Of a DNA stretch of 64,000 nt, positions 45,805 through 60,429 are shown in pieces. A model generated the notes under the pieces. The model ran no database searches. It was not told where the DNA came from and saw only the letters and a program-made list of their open reading frames with translations. The stretch is from Paracoccaceae bacterium (lineage in GTDB: Bacteria; Pseudomonadota; Alphaproteobacteria; Rhodobacterales; Rhodobacteraceae). Where the stretch lies: contig JAKITO010000001.1 of assembly GCA_021648025.1 (NCBI GenBank), forward strand, positions 124,001 to 188,000, in the 5' to 3' direction. Both the position numbers and the translations under genes were made by a program. Position 1 is the first letter of the stretch; each line of letters begins with the position of its first letter.

Positions 45805-46740
45805 TTATGGCACCAACATGCCATTGCGGTTGAACTTGGCGCTATCGGTGCTCAGATCGTCATAGGTGATCTGAATCTCGATCAACCCCAATGTGCCAAG
45901 CGGGAATTCGGCGTAGGGCAGGCCGTCTCCGTCCAGAATTGCCGCTGGGGATTGTTGATCCAGGTGGCATTGCGGCAAAGGCCAGATTTCCGGCGGATTG
46001 CCGTTAAGACCGACCCGCATTTCCAGCAGGCCACAGCGCCATGACCACAGATGCGTTACATACAGCAGGTCCTTGCCGTCATATTCACGCACAGAGATCC
46101 AATTGGCGCGGGTGGCGGTAAGGATCGGTTTGACCTCAAGTGCGGTGGTAAAGCGTCCGGTTGGGGTTTGTGGTTCGGCCACCAACCCGGTTGGGGGCGC
46201 CAGAAAAGTCGGCGCACGTGCCGTCTGATCGGTTTGCGGGGACAGGAAAGTTGTGGGCGGCACCGTTTGGGCGCCTTGCGATGGTGCCAGAAATGTTGTG
46301 GCGGGGGCGCCTTGCGACGGTGCCAGAAATGTTGTGGCGGGGGCGTCTTGCGACGGTGCCAGAAATGTTGTGGCGGGGGCGTCTTGCGACGGTGCCAGAA
46401 ATGTTGTGGCGGGGGCGTCTTGCGATGGTGCCAGAAAGGTGGTGGCGCCTGGCGCTGGCTGACTTTCCTGCGTCGGGGTCAGAAAACTGGTGGCCGGTGC
46501 AGTGGTTGATGCCGTCGCCGCGTCCGAGGGCCGTGTCGATGCTGAATCCTCATCTTTGCCCCCTGAAAAGACCGTGGTGGCTGGCGTAGTTGCCGCCGCT
46601 GGCGCGGTTTGGGTGGGGGCCGCGGCAATTGCGGCGGGTGCTTCACTTGCCGGGGCGATCGCGCTGGCACTGGCAGAGCTGCTGCCGTAGCTACCACCGC
46701 CAGCCGCCATTGCGATCATCAGAAATATCATATCAAGCAT
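45805..46740 (-). CDS. Exported protein with five identical-type 12-residue repeats, unknown function
   Basis: 311 aa. N-terminal hydrophobic stretch (MLDMIFLMIAMAAGGGS) then Ala/Ser/Thr/Pro-rich low-complexity sequence. Five near-identical 12-residue units (DAPATTFLAPSQ) are followed by degenerate copies, and the last about 115 residues form a compact domain (ANWISVREYDGKDLLYV, two Cys in WRCGLLEM and PQCHLDQ) that I do not recognise. Start MLDMIFLM at 46740 with downstream context favoured over longer frames. It could be a cell-surface or periplasmic stalked protein; nothing beyond the export signal supports a specific role. Confidence 0.7.
   Translation of the reverse strand: MLDMIFLMIAMAAGGGSYGSSSASASAIAPASEAPAAIAAAPTQTAPAAATTPATTVFSGGKDEDSASTRPSDAATASTTAPATSFLTPTQESQPAPGATTFLAPSQDAPATTFLAPSQDAPATTFLAPSQDAPATTFLAPSQGAPATTFLAPSQGAQTVPPTTFLSPQTDQTARAPTFLAPPTGLVAEPQTPTGRFTTALEVKPILTATRANWISVREYDGKDLLYVTHLWSWRCGLLEMRVGLNGNPPEIWPLPQCHLDQQSPAAILDGDGLPYAEFPLGTLGLIEIQITYDDLSTDSAKFNRNGMLVP
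46271..46450 (-). repeat. Five tandem 36-bp units inside the repeat-protein gene
   Basis: Units start at 46271, 46307, 46343, 46379 and 46415, nearly identical at the DNA level and in frame. Recent expansion or contraction by slippage is likely. Confidence 0.92.
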
Positions 46741-46887
46741 CGTAAAACCTCCACCGGGGTTGGACAAACCTGTCCAATTCGACCCCAAAAGTAAAATCCA
46801 CGCATTTGCAGGGTTTTGGGATCGACGTTGCCACCCTATAGTGCCCGACAAATGCAGTGCCGCCAAACATCGGCGATCAGGTATAGT

Positions 46888-47892
46888 ATGGCAAACAAAC
46901 AGGCGTCCCGCCAAGGGTTCAATATCATGATTGTCGGCCAATCCGGCCGATTGAGCTATGAAGCCGTGCTTTTTGCCGCGTCATTGCGGTTTTCATGCCC
47001 CGATTTCGTGGGCCGATTGTTTGTTGCCATGCCAGGCCCGGGGCCTTTGTGGGACAAAGACCCGACCATCACCGAACAGGCTGTTCTGGACCTGTTGACT
47101 CAGCTGGGGGCTGAGGTGTTGCCGTTTGAAAGCAAGGTATTCGGTCAAACCTATCCCTATGGCAACAAGATCGAGGCATTGGCGTCTTTGCCCAAGGGCG
47201 AGAATTTTGTGTTCTTTGATACCGATACGCTGATCACCGGTGACCTGAATAGTATTCCGTTTGATTTTGACCAACCCGGTGCGTCCCTGCGCCGCGAAGG
47301 CACCTGGCCGGAACCAACCTTGTATGGGCCGGGCTATGGCGGCATCTGGAAATCGCTGTATGACCGGTTCGGGCTTGATTACGCTTCCAGCCTCGATCGG
47401 GATCAGCCGGATGAATACTGGCAGCGGTATCTGTATTTCAATGCCGGTTTCTTCTTTGGCGCTTGCCCGCATGTGTTTGGCCAGCGGTTTCTGGATTATG
47501 CCGTATCCATCCGCGATGACCCGCCGATTGAACTGACCTGTCAGAGCCTTGATCCCTGGCTGGATCAGGTGGCCCTGCCATTGGTGGTACATTCCTTTGG
47601 TGGTGGGCGCGATGCTTTGCCGGATGGTCTGATTGATGGCGAGGTGAGCTGTCACTACCGCAACTTTCCGCTGCTTTATGCCCGCGAAAGTGACCACGTT
47701 GTTGAAGTTCTGGAAGCGGTGATCGCGCCCAACAAGATCAAGAAGGTGATGAAGGGCCATGAGCCGCTTTTGCGGATGGTTTATCAGGGGCGCGGCCAAA
47801 AGGTGCGGGCGTTGTTTGATCAGGATAACCTGCCGCGACGTGAACAGGCGATTCGCAACCGGATAAAATCCAATGGGTTCTGGATGCGTTAG
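46888..47892 (+). CDS. Putative glycosyltransferase-like protein (GT8-like DxD), unknown function
   Basis: 334 aa, soluble. FVFFDTDTLITGDL (about 107-120) has the DxD signature of GT-A enzymes, and GGIWKSLYDRFG, YLYFNAGFFFG and DQVALPLVVHSFGGG resemble GT8-type segments. ATG 46888 (MANKQASRQGFNIMIVGQSG); a longer frame from 46816 is less plausible. The product is unknown; envelope glycosylation or storage sugar transfer are guesses. Divergent from the repeat-protein gene, with no obvious operon partners. Confidence 0.65.
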   Translation: MANKQASRQGFNIMIVGQSGRLSYEAVLFAASLRFSCPDFVGRLFVAMPGPGPLWDKDPTITEQAVLDLLTQLGAEVLPFESKVFGQTYPYGNKIEALASLPKGENFVFFDTDTLITGDLNSIPFDFDQPGASLRREGTWPEPTLYGPGYGGIWKSLYDRFGLDYASSLDRDQPDEYWQRYLYFNAGFFFGACPHVFGQRFLDYAVSIRDDPPIELTCQSLDPWLDQVALPLVVHSFGGGRDALPDGLIDGEVSCHYRNFPLLYARESDHVVEVLEAVIAPNKIKKVMKGHEPLLRMVYQGRGQKVRALFDQDNLPRREQAIRNRIKSNGFWMR

Positions 47893-47947
47893 GCCATGAA
47901 CCTATCGCGACCCGCCGACGGTTCACACTTGGAGCCCCAAGTGGATT

Positions 47948-48838
47948 TTAAAAACAAACGATCACAGCTGTGCCCAGCACCGCCAAAATCGCCCCCAGGA
48001 TGGCTGGTACTCGCGGCACAAGGCCTTCCCGGAGCCAGAGAACTGGCAGCACAAGTATTGGTGACAATGACCCAAGAACCGCTGCAATTGCGGCCTCTAA
48101 ATTTGCGAAGGCGTAAAGAAGCAGTGTTGAAGAAATACCGTAGCCGATGAAGCCGGGTAAAATCGTCCGGCCCAGCAAATGGGGGGTTAATTCGTGATGC
48201 GGCCGAAACACTTTTGCGGGCCAAAGTGCAACGATTGAAATCAGGAACGCCGCCCCCAGAAGGCGAATGGCTGATGCGGCAACAGGTTCTGTCCCGGCCA
48301 ACAGAGCGGGTTTCATAATGAGGAACCCGAACCCCTGAAATCCAGTTGCAACAACACCAAGCAGTATGACCGTCACAAGGCTTCCTGTTGCCGTGTCGCT
48401 TTTGGATTTTTCGTTTGTGCCAAAGAATATCGCAAGGCACACGCCGCAAAGAGCTATGCCTGCCCCTAATAAATCCATAGCGGATAGCGTTTCCCCATAC
48501 CACAGATAGGCCATCGCCGCGACCAATGGCGCTTTGAGCGACAAAAGCAATTCAGTACGCCTTGGGCCTCCTTGGCGCAGACATTCAATCATCGCAAGGT
48601 TGCCCAGAACAATGCCAAAACAGATGCTTGCAGCGAAGGATGGCCAATAGCCCCACGCAACAGTTTGCCAGTATCCCATCACAGTACTGATTGCCGCAAG
48701 AATTGCAGAGCATGCGACAAGTTGGATACGTGTGAATTCAAACGCGCCAAGTTTTTGTGCGGGCCTTTGCGCCAGTATTATACCGGTCGCCCATCCGAAG
48801 GACGCGGTCAAAGCCGCCAAAATGGGAAGAACAAGCAT
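47948..48838 (-). CDS. EamA family DMT transporter
   Basis: 296 aa, about ten membrane segments in two EamA repeats (VLPILAALTASFGWATG at the start). Substrate unknown. ATG 48838 chosen; an alternative TTG at 48856 adds six residues. It is divergent from an HxlR regulator, with a palindromic operator between them, so expression is probably controlled by that regulator. Confidence 0.85.
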   Translation of the reverse strand: MLVLPILAALTASFGWATGIILAQRPAQKLGAFEFTRIQLVACSAILAAISTVMGYWQTVAWGYWPSFAASICFGIVLGNLAMIECLRQGGPRRTELLLSLKAPLVAAMAYLWYGETLSAMDLLGAGIALCGVCLAIFFGTNEKSKSDTATGSLVTVILLGVVATGFQGFGFLIMKPALLAGTEPVAASAIRLLGAAFLISIVALWPAKVFRPHHELTPHLLGRTILPGFIGYGISSTLLLYAFANLEAAIAAVLGSLSPILVLPVLWLREGLVPRVPAILGAILAVLGTAVIVCF

Positions 48839-48871
48839 GGTAAATCCGCAAAACAACCGCTACACTATTGA

Positions 48872-48887
48872 TAGCGATATATCGCTA
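48872..48887. promoter_or_regulatory. Palindromic operator of the EamA/HxlR pair
   Basis: Perfect 16-bp palindrome TAGCGATATATCGCTA in the 77-bp divergent intergenic region, 28 bp from the HxlR start. HxlR-type regulators bind short inverted repeats between divergent promoters. Confidence 0.7.
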
Positions 48888-48915
48888 CTCAAACAGTAGC
48901 AAGGAGAAATTTTCC

Positions 48916-49281
48916 ATGACGCCACAAATCCCCAAACCGGGAAATCCTGTCAGGGGGTCGAAAACCGGAAAACCGATCATGGCTCTGTTTGATCTGTTGG
49001 GACGCAGTTGGGCGCTAGGTGTCGTTTGGAAGTTATCGCGCAGCAGCATGACGTTTCGTCAAATTCAAGAGAGTTGCGAGAAGGTATCGCCGACGGTACT
49101 GAACCGCCGCTTAAAAGAGCTGACATCAAGCGGGCTTGTCGAACGGGGGGCATCTGGGTATCGGCTTACTGCCACGGGCATAGAGTTGTTCGAGTTGCTC
49201 AAACCGTTCGGAATCTGGTCAACCAAATGGGCTGAAGGCCTGCCAAAGGATGACCGGAACGAAACCGTGACAAGACCATAG
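48916..49281 (+). CDS. HxlR family transcriptional regulator
   Basis: 121 aa winged HTH. LFDLLGRSWALGVVWKLSRSSMTFRQIQ and SPTVLNRRLKELTSSGLVER match the HxlR helix-turn-helix and wing. No Cys pair is visible that would suggest redox sensing. AAGGAG lies upstream of ATG 48916. It probably regulates itself and the divergent EamA exporter. Confidence 0.88.
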   Translation: MTPQIPKPGNPVRGSKTGKPIMALFDLLGRSWALGVVWKLSRSSMTFRQIQESCEKVSPTVLNRRLKELTSSGLVERGASGYRLTATGIELFELLKPFGIWSTKWAEGLPKDDRNETVTRP

Positions 49282-49412
49282 TGCCTCCTTCTGGTGGCTA
49301 CACATCAATAGACCATCCCAAGCTGGGGCTATTCAACGAGGCCGCGCGCCTTGTGCCTTGGCGTTTGTTCGCCTAACTCTTGGAAAAGCACATTCCCGGG
49401 GAGGGGACCGAA

Positions 49413-50705
49413 ATGACCGAGACACCTGCATACGGTTTTGACACGCTGCAAATTCACGCAGGCGCGCGGCCTGACCCGGCCACCGGCGCGCGTCAGACGC
49501 CGATTTATCAAACCACGGCTTACGTGTTTCGCGATGCCGACCACGCCGCCGCCTTGTTCAATTTGCAGGAAGTTGGCTATATCTATTCCCGCCTGACCAA
49601 TCCGACCGTGGCGGTGTTGCAGGAGCGCATTGCCACACTGGAAGGCGGGGCCGGGGCGGTTTGTTGTTCTTCGGGGCACGCGGCGCAGATCATGGCGCTG
49701 TTCCCGCTGATGGCACCGGGGTGCAATATTGTCGCCTCGACCCGCGCTTACGGTGGTACGCTGACCCAGTTCACCCAGACCTTCAAACGCTTTGGCTGGT
49801 CGGCGACATTTGTGGATTTTGACGACCTGGACGCGGTCGCGGCGGCGATCGACGACAATACCCGCGCGATTTTCTGCGAATCGATCGCCAATCCCGGCGG
49901 CTATGTCACCGACATCCGCGCCATTGCCGATGTGGCGGACGCGGCCCAACTGCCGTTGATTGTCGACAACACCTCGGCCACGCCGTACCTGTGCCGACCG
50001 TTTGAACAAGGGGCGGCACTGGTGGTGCATTCAACCACCAAATACCTGACCGGCAATGGCACGGTAACCGGCGGGTGCGTGGTGGATTCGGGTACATTCG
50101 ACTGGTCGGCGACCGATAAATTCCCCTCGCTCAGCCAGCCGGAACCGGCCTATCACGGGTTGAAGTTCCACGAGACATTCGGGTCATTGGCGTTCACGTT
50201 TCATGGCATCGCCGTGGGTCTGCGCGATCTGGGCATGACCATGAACCCGCAAGGTGCGCATTATACCCTGATGGGGATCGAAACCCTGTCGTTGCGGATG
50301 CAGCGCCACGTCGAAAACGCCGAAAAAATCGCCGCCTGGCTAGAGGCGGACGCGCGGGTGGATTACGTCACCTATGCCGGGTTGGAATCCTCGCCCTATT
50401 ACGGCCGGGCGCAGGCCTGTTATCCCAAAGGGGCCGGTGGGTTGTTCACATTTGCGGTCAAGGGCGGCTATGACGCTTGCGTCAAGCTGGTGAACTCATT
50501 GGATATTTTCAGCCATGTGGCCAACCTTGGCGATGCCCGTTCGTTGATCATCCATTCGGCGTCGACCACCCACCGGCAATTGACCCCAGAGCAGCAAGAG
50601 GCGGCCGGGGCGGGGCCGAATGTGGTGCGGGTGTCGATTGGCATTGAAACCGCGGATGACCTGATTCACGATCTGGACCAGGCGCTGGCACAGGCTTGTC
50701 CGTAA
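49413..50705 (+). CDS. metY: O-acetylhomoserine sulfhydrylase (MetY-type)
   Basis: 430 aa PLP enzyme forming homocysteine from O-acetylhomoserine and sulfide. Cys/Met metabolism PLP domain with TPIYQTTAYVF, a SSGHAAQIMALF segment, the PLP lysine in VVHSTTKYLTGNGT and the MetY-long form with a FETF-type insertion HETFGSLAF. ATG 49413 (MTETPAYGFDTLQIHAGARPD) with GGAGG upstream. I found no SAM-II or SAM/SAH riboswitch in the 131-bp leader. Confidence 0.93.
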   Translation: MTETPAYGFDTLQIHAGARPDPATGARQTPIYQTTAYVFRDADHAAALFNLQEVGYIYSRLTNPTVAVLQERIATLEGGAGAVCCSSGHAAQIMALFPLMAPGCNIVASTRAYGGTLTQFTQTFKRFGWSATFVDFDDLDAVAAAIDDNTRAIFCESIANPGGYVTDIRAIADVADAAQLPLIVDNTSATPYLCRPFEQGAALVVHSTTKYLTGNGTVTGGCVVDSGTFDWSATDKFPSLSQPEPAYHGLKFHETFGSLAFTFHGIAVGLRDLGMTMNPQGAHYTLMGIETLSLRMQRHVENAEKIAAWLEADARVDYVTYAGLESSPYYGRAQACYPKGAGGLFTFAVKGGYDACVKLVNSLDIFSHVANLGDARSLIIHSASTTHRQLTPEQQEAAGAGPNVVRVSIGIETADDLIHDLDQALAQACP

Positions 50706-50712
50706 AAGGCAA

Positions 50713-50737
50713 GGTGCGTGCAAGCACACACCCTACG
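50713..50737 (+). repeat. Dispersed 25-bp quasi-palindromic repeat, copy B
   Basis: Identical to copy A at 18617-18641, in the same orientation relative to the upstream gene, 7 bp after the metY stop. Confidence 0.85.
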
Positions 50738-50793
50738 ACACCAATGACGGGTCATTCATTTGACGATTTGGTGAAATTGCGATGTTACCGCGT

Positions 50794-51948
50794 TCACCCA
50801 CGCCAGATCCAGCCGCCGCCAAAGATGCGGCTGCTGTCGCTGTCGTAAAACACACAGGCCTGCCCCGGTGACACGCCTTCTTCGGGGCTAAGCAATTCCA
50901 CCACCGCCTTGGTCGCGGACAGTGGCCGCAGGATCGCCTCGCGCGGTGGGCGGGTCGAACGAACCTTGACCATCAGATGCCATTCGGCGCGCGACATCAT
51001 CGGCACATCCGCCAGCCAGTTGATTTCGCGCAGCGGAATCATTCTGGTCGACAGCATTTCTTTTGGTCCGACAATGACCTGGCGCGCGTCCACATCCAGG
51101 CGCACCACATACAACGGATCAGCCAACCCGCCGATGCCAAGCCCGCGGCGCTGGCCGATGGTATAGTGGATCACCCCGTCATGCGCCCCCAGAACCCGCC
51201 CGTCCGCATGCACGATCTGGCCCGATTCGGCCGCCCCTGGGCGCAGTTTCTGAATTACGCTGGCATAATCACCGTTTGGTACAAAACAAATGTCCTGACT
51301 GTCCGGTTTGTCCGCCACCGCCAGGCCAAATTGTGCCGCCAGCGCGCGGGTGGCATCCTTGGACGGCAGATGCCCAAGCGGAAAGCGCAGATAGGCCAGT
51401 TGATCGCGCGTGGTCGAGAACAGGAAATACGACTGGTCCCGCGCGCCGTCCGCGGCCGAATGCAGCTCTGGACCCTGCGGTCCAACCTTGCGCTGAATGT
51501 AATGCCCGGTGGCCATGCAATCGGCCTCAAGATCGCGCGCGGTCTGCATCAGATCCTTGAATTTCACCCGCTCATTACAGCGAATGCACGGCACCGGCGT
51601 CGCCCCTGCCAGATAGGCATCGGCAAATTCATCAATCACCGCGTCTTTGAAAATGTTTTCATAATCAAGCACGTAATGCGGAAAACCCTTTTCCTCGGCC
51701 ACCCGGCGCGCATCGTGAATGTCAACGCCGGCACAGCAGGCACCCTTTTTCGCCAGGGCCGCCCCGTGGTCGTATAACTGCAACGTCACCCCCACCACAT
51801 CATAGCCCTGATCGGCCAGCATCGCCGCCACAACCGAACTGTCCACGCCGCCCGACATCGCCACCACCACCCGGGTGTCAGCGGGCGATTTGGCAAAGCC
51901 AAGCGAGTTCACTTCGAGGTTCGTTCTGGTCTTGGGTGTTGGCGCCAT
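50794..51948 (-). CDS. mnmA: tRNA 2-thiouridine(34) synthase MnmA
   Basis: 384 aa. ATP-dependent thiolation of U34 in tRNA-Gln, Glu and Lys, relevant to the tRNA-Gln(UUG) in this window. PP-loop SGGVDSS (32-38), CxxC at Cys121/Cys124, and catalytic Cys221 in DSQDICF; spacing Cys124-Cys221 (97) equals that of the E. coli pair. ATG 51948 chosen because GGAG lies nine bases upstream; ATG 51969 is an alternative. Convergent with metY. Confidence 0.94.
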   Translation of the reverse strand: MAPTPKTRTNLEVNSLGFAKSPADTRVVVAMSGGVDSSVVAAMLADQGYDVVGVTLQLYDHGAALAKKGACCAGVDIHDARRVAEEKGFPHYVLDYENIFKDAVIDEFADAYLAGATPVPCIRCNERVKFKDLMQTARDLEADCMATGHYIQRKVGPQGPELHSAADGARDQSYFLFSTTRDQLAYLRFPLGHLPSKDATRALAAQFGLAVADKPDSQDICFVPNGDYASVIQKLRPGAAESGQIVHADGRVLGAHDGVIHYTIGQRRGLGIGGLADPLYVVRLDVDARQVIVGPKEMLSTRMIPLREINWLADVPMMSRAEWHLMVKVRSTRPPREAILRPLSATKAVVELLSPEEGVSPGQACVFYDSDSSRIFGGGWIWRG

Positions 51949-52082
51949 ATCAGGCGTCTCCTGCATCATTGGGGGAGGCCGTTCAGAATATAGGAAAATG
52001 TGAACTATCCACAAGGGGCGGTTTCATTGCCCGTTAAGGCCAATAGGCCAGAATCGACCTTGTCATGAATAGGATCAAGGCG

Positions 52083-52361
52083 ATGTATTTGAAAAAAGTT
52101 GACGGGCCGCGCGCCGTTACCCTGGCGGACGGCACTGTGATGACCCGGGCCGACCTGCCGCCCAACACAACCCAGCGTTGGGTTGCCTCGCGCAAGGCGG
52201 CCGTGGTGCGGGGGGTGATTTATGGCCTTATCAGCCAGTCGGATGCGCTGCGCCGTTACGGGCTTAGCGAAGAAGAATTTCAAGGCTGGGTGGCAGCGGT
52301 GGCCGAGCATGGGGTTGACGCTCTCAAGGCCACGTCGGTCAAAAAATATAGACAACCTTAA
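52083..52361 (+). CDS. sciP: SciP, small CtrA-inhibitory protein (DUF1153)
   Basis: 92 aa, length and sequence of SciP (MYLKKVDGPRAVTLADGT, RWVASRKAAVV, GLSEEEFQGW, LKATSVKKYRQ). In Caulobacter SciP binds CtrA and represses CtrA-dependent transcription in G1. It is encoded 100 bp upstream of ctrA, on the same strand, which is the usual Rhodobacteraceae pairing. The ATG at 52083 has AAGG upstream; the ATG at 52065 is less likely. Confidence 0.92.
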   Translation: MYLKKVDGPRAVTLADGTVMTRADLPPNTTQRWVASRKAAVVRGVIYGLISQSDALRRYGLSEEEFQGWVAAVAEHGVDALKATSVKKYRQP

Positions 52362-52397
52362 GTTGTACTGCCATAATCTTACTCGTGGTAACGCGGG

Positions 52398-52429
52398 GTT
52401 AACCTTTAACGGTCAGAGTTAAGGTTAAC
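52398..52429 (+). promoter_or_regulatory. TTAA-rich inverted repeat upstream of ctrA
   Basis: GTTAACCTT (52398-52406) and AAGGTTAAC (52421-52429) are perfect inverted arms, and four TTAA/TTTAA half-sites occur in 32 bp. None is spaced by exactly seven, so they are half-sites for CtrA at best. Position, 33 bp before the ctrA ATG, suggests autoregulation. Confidence 0.5.
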
Positions 52430-52461
52430 ACAGCACCTGGTTAATGGCGGAGAAAACAAAC

Positions 52462-57544
<5,083 letters not shown>

Positions 57545-57700
57545 TAAACGACACGTCTCTTGGGTGTTTTGGGGTGGACCTGTCGCGCTTTTGTGCCGCG
57601 AACGGATACAAAATGAACCTGAAGCCAATACATAGGGCTACGGTTCGTCGAACCGGTCAAGTCGCTTGTTACTGCATGGCTCCCGCCTTATAGCGCGTTC

Positions 57701-58783
57701 ATGAACCTTAGTGATTTCGACTTTGACCTGCCCGACCGTCTGATTGCCACACGTCCGGCCCAACCGCGCCCAGCGGCGCGCCTGTTGGTGGCGCAGGGCG
57801 ACCGCACAATCACCGACGCATTTGTGCGTGACCTGCCGGGTTGGCTGCGCCCCGGTGACCGGCTGGTGCTGAATGATACACGGGTTATCCCGGCGCGTCT
57901 AAATGGGCGGCGGCACCGGGCTTCGGCGCAAGGGCTGGTATCGGCGGCAATCGAAGTCACCTTGTTGGAGCCGCGCGCCGACGGCGATTGGGTTGCTTTG
58001 ATCAAACCGCTGAAAAAGTTGAAAATCGGTGAAGACGTGGTGTTTGACGCGGGCTTTTGCGCGACGCTGACCGGGGTGGAGAACGGGCAGGGGATCTTGC
58101 GGTTCAATCTGGGGGGGGATGCTTTTGATACGGCTCTTGCGCGGGTTGGGATGATGCCCTTGCCACCCTATATCGCCGCGCGACGTCCGGCCGATGCGCA
58201 GGACCTGACGGATTACCAGACGGTGTTTGCCCGCGCGCCCGGTGCGGTGGCGGCGCCCACCGCCTCGTTGCATTTTGATGACGGCCTGCTGGCGCAGATA
58301 CGTGCCAAAGGCGTGGAATTTACCTATGTCACCCTGCATGTGGGGGCGGGCACCTTTTTGCCGGTCAAGGTTGACGATGTGACCCAGCATAAAATGCACG
58401 CTGAACGGGGCGAGGTCAGTGCGCAGGCGGCGCAGGAGATCGCCACCACCAAGGCCCGCGGCGGGCGTATCATTCCGGTTGGCACCACCGCTTTGCGATT
58501 GATCGAAACTGCGGCCCGAAGTGGCGGGGCAGGTGGCGGAGTGAGTGGCGAAATCGTGCCGTGGCAGGGCAAGACGGATATATTTATCTATCCCGGTTTT
58601 GACTTTCGGGTGACTGACGCGCTGATGACCAATTTTCATCTGCCCAAATCGACCCTGATGATGCTGGTGTCGGCCCTGATGGGGCAGGCGCGGGTCAAGG
58701 AAATCTATGCCCACGCCCTGGACGAAGAATACCGGTTCTTTTCTTATGGCGATGCCTCGTTGTTGATCCCACCCACAACCTAA
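57701..58783 (+). CDS. queA: S-adenosylmethionine:tRNA ribosyltransferase-isomerase
   Basis: 360 aa. Converts preQ1-tRNA to epoxyqueuosine-tRNA. Family cues: [39 protein letters not shown] and [20 protein letters not shown]. Separate from recG by a 156-bp gap. Usually linked to tgt, which is not in this window. Confidence 0.95.
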   Translation: MNLSDFDFDLPDRLIATRPAQPRPAARLLVAQGDRTITDAFVRDLPGWLRPGDRLVLNDTRVIPARLNGRRHRASAQGLVSAAIEVTLLEPRADGDWVALIKPLKKLKIGEDVVFDAGFCATLTGVENGQGILRFNLGGDAFDTALARVGMMPLPPYIAARRPADAQDLTDYQTVFARAPGAVAAPTASLHFDDGLLAQIRAKGVEFTYVTLHVGAGTFLPVKVDDVTQHKMHAERGEVSAQAAQEIATTKARGGRIIPVGTTALRLIETAARSGGAGGGVSGEIVPWQGKTDIFIYPGFDFRVTDALMTNFHLPKSTLMMLVSALMGQARVKEIYAHALDEEYRFFSYGDASLLIPPTT

Positions 58784-58860
58784 AGCCAAATACGACGCCT
58801 GCGATGTCGTTGCCATGTCAGCCACCCGGTCTGTGCCCCGCTAATGCAAAGCAGGATTAA

Positions 58861-58893
58861 AGCGTTTCGCGTTCGAATTGAACGCGAAACGCT
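58861..58893. repeat. Long perfect hairpin repeat
   Basis: 14-bp perfect stem AGCGTTTCGCGTTC / GAACGCGAAACGCT with a GAATT loop, between queA and the MFS gene. No T tract follows. Likely a dispersed palindromic element. Confidence 0.85.
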
Positions 58894-58916
58894 GTAAGGC
58901 ATGAAGGATTCCCGCC

Positions 58917-60188
58917 ATGATTCAGGTGTTGTCAGGCTCTTGGGCGCTGCTTTTGGGCATGGGTTTCCTGATGATCGGCAATGGTTTGCAAGGCACGTTG
59001 CTGGGCGTGCGCGGTGCCCTTGAAGGGTTTTCCACCGTGCAGATGTCATTTGTCATGTCGGCCTATTTCATCGGTTTTCTGGGCGGGTCACGTCTGGCCC
59101 CGGAATTGATCCGCCGGGTCGGCCATGTGCGGGTGTTTGCGGCCCTTGCTTCGTTCATTTCGGTGGTGATGATCCTGTATCCGGTATTCCCCGACCCGAC
59201 CGCCTGGTTCATTGGTCGGGTGATCATCGGTTTTTGCTTTTCCGGGGTGTATGTGACGGCCGAAAGCTGGCTGAACAATGCCGCCGACAACAATAACCGG
59301 GGCAAGGCGCTTTCTTTGTATATGATCGTGCAGATGGTCGGCATTGTTTCGGCGCAAGCATTGCTTTTGGTCGGCGACCCGTCGGGGTACGAAACCTTTG
59401 TGCTGGCCTCGGTGGTGATTTCGATCTCGTTCGCGCCGATCCTTTTGTCGGTCTCGCCCACCCCGGCGTTTGACACCGCCAAACGCATGAGCCTGCGCCA
59501 GATTGCCCAGATATCGCCATTGGGCGTGGTTGGCATGTTCCTGCTGGGCGGCGTGTTTTCCGCCCAGTTCGGCATGGCGGCGGTTTATGCCGCCCAGGCA
59601 GGCATGAGCCTGGGCCAGATTTCCGCCTTTGTCGCCAGCTTTTATATCGGCGCTATGGTGTTGCAATTCCCGCTTGGCTGGCTGTCGGATCGCAGTGATC
59701 GCCGGGTTTTGATCATGGGCGTGGCTGCCATCGGCGGCGCCGGTGCTGTGGCGGGGATGTTCCTGGGGGGGGAGTATTACGGCCTCTTGCTGGCGGGTTT
59801 TGTCATTGGCGGCATGACCGGACCGCTTTATTCCCTGTTGCTTGCCCATACCAATGATTTTCTGGAGCACGATGATATGGCCGCCGCGGCCGGCGGCATG
59901 GTGTTCATCAACGGTCTTGGGGCCATTGCCGGCCCTTTGGTGGTTGGCTATCTGATGGGCACCGGCGTGTTTGGCCCGCCCGGCTTTTTCCTGGTCATGG
60001 CGGTGCTGTTGTTTGCCCTTTGCGCCTATGCCGCCTGGCGCACCACGCGCCGCCCGTCGGTGCCGTCCGAAAATACCGGCACCATGACGCCGATGTACGC
60101 CGGTTCCTCGCCTCTGGCGGCGGAATGGGCGCAGGAAGTGGCGATCGAGGCCGATCTGGAAGAGCAAAACCTGACCGAGAATTCGTGA
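58917..60188 (+). CDS. MFS transporter
   Basis: 423 aa, twelve membrane segments. Segments such as LLMGMGFLMIGNG-like N-terminus, ESWLNNAADNNNRGKALSLYM and PLGWLSDRSDRR are typical of the YcaD/efflux-type branch. Substrate unknown. ATG 58917 follows the hairpin repeat by 23 bp. Confidence 0.88.
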   Translation: MIQVLSGSWALLLGMGFLMIGNGLQGTLLGVRGALEGFSTVQMSFVMSAYFIGFLGGSRLAPELIRRVGHVRVFAALASFISVVMILYPVFPDPTAWFIGRVIIGFCFSGVYVTAESWLNNAADNNNRGKALSLYMIVQMVGIVSAQALLLVGDPSGYETFVLASVVISISFAPILLSVSPTPAFDTAKRMSLRQIAQISPLGVVGMFLLGGVFSAQFGMAAVYAAQAGMSLGQISAFVASFYIGAMVLQFPLGWLSDRSDRRVLIMGVAAIGGAGAVAGMFLGGEYYGLLLAGFVIGGMTGPLYSLLLAHTNDFLEHDDMAAAAGGMVFINGLGAIAGPLVVGYLMGTGVFGPPGFFLVMAVLLFALCAYAAWRTTRRPSVPSENTGTMTPMYAGSSPLAAEWAQEVAIEADLEEQNLTENS

Positions 60189-60380
60189 TACGCAACAATA
60201 GTGTTGCATCTGTGCCAGCATTGAATCTGTCCGGCTAAGCCATGCCAGATAGGGAGTTTTCTCAAATAAATTGGGTAATGCATTGAACTTACTGAATAAA
60301 ACTACCAATGATGGCGCTAACTTGCTGAATTTGTTGAATATTGAAGGAATTTGTTACTGTAATTCTGTCAAATAACGGCG

Positions 60381-60395
60381 TTAAGATTCTGTTAA
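60381..60395 (+). promoter_or_regulatory. Exact CtrA box (TTAA-N7-TTAA)
   Basis: TTAAGATTCTGTTAA at 60381-60395, 34 bp before the DUF924 start, in an AT-rich 241-bp upstream region. It matches the full CtrA spacing, with T rather than C after the second half-site. Confidence 0.6.
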
Positions 60396-60429
60396 TGGCT
60401 TGTGGCGCATTTAAAGCGGAGATTGATCC

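Noticed and set aside
49282-49412. SAM-II or SAM/SAH riboswitch before metY
   Set aside because: The leader contains no recognisable conserved core of these classes; only a short hairpin (CCAAGCTGGGG region).
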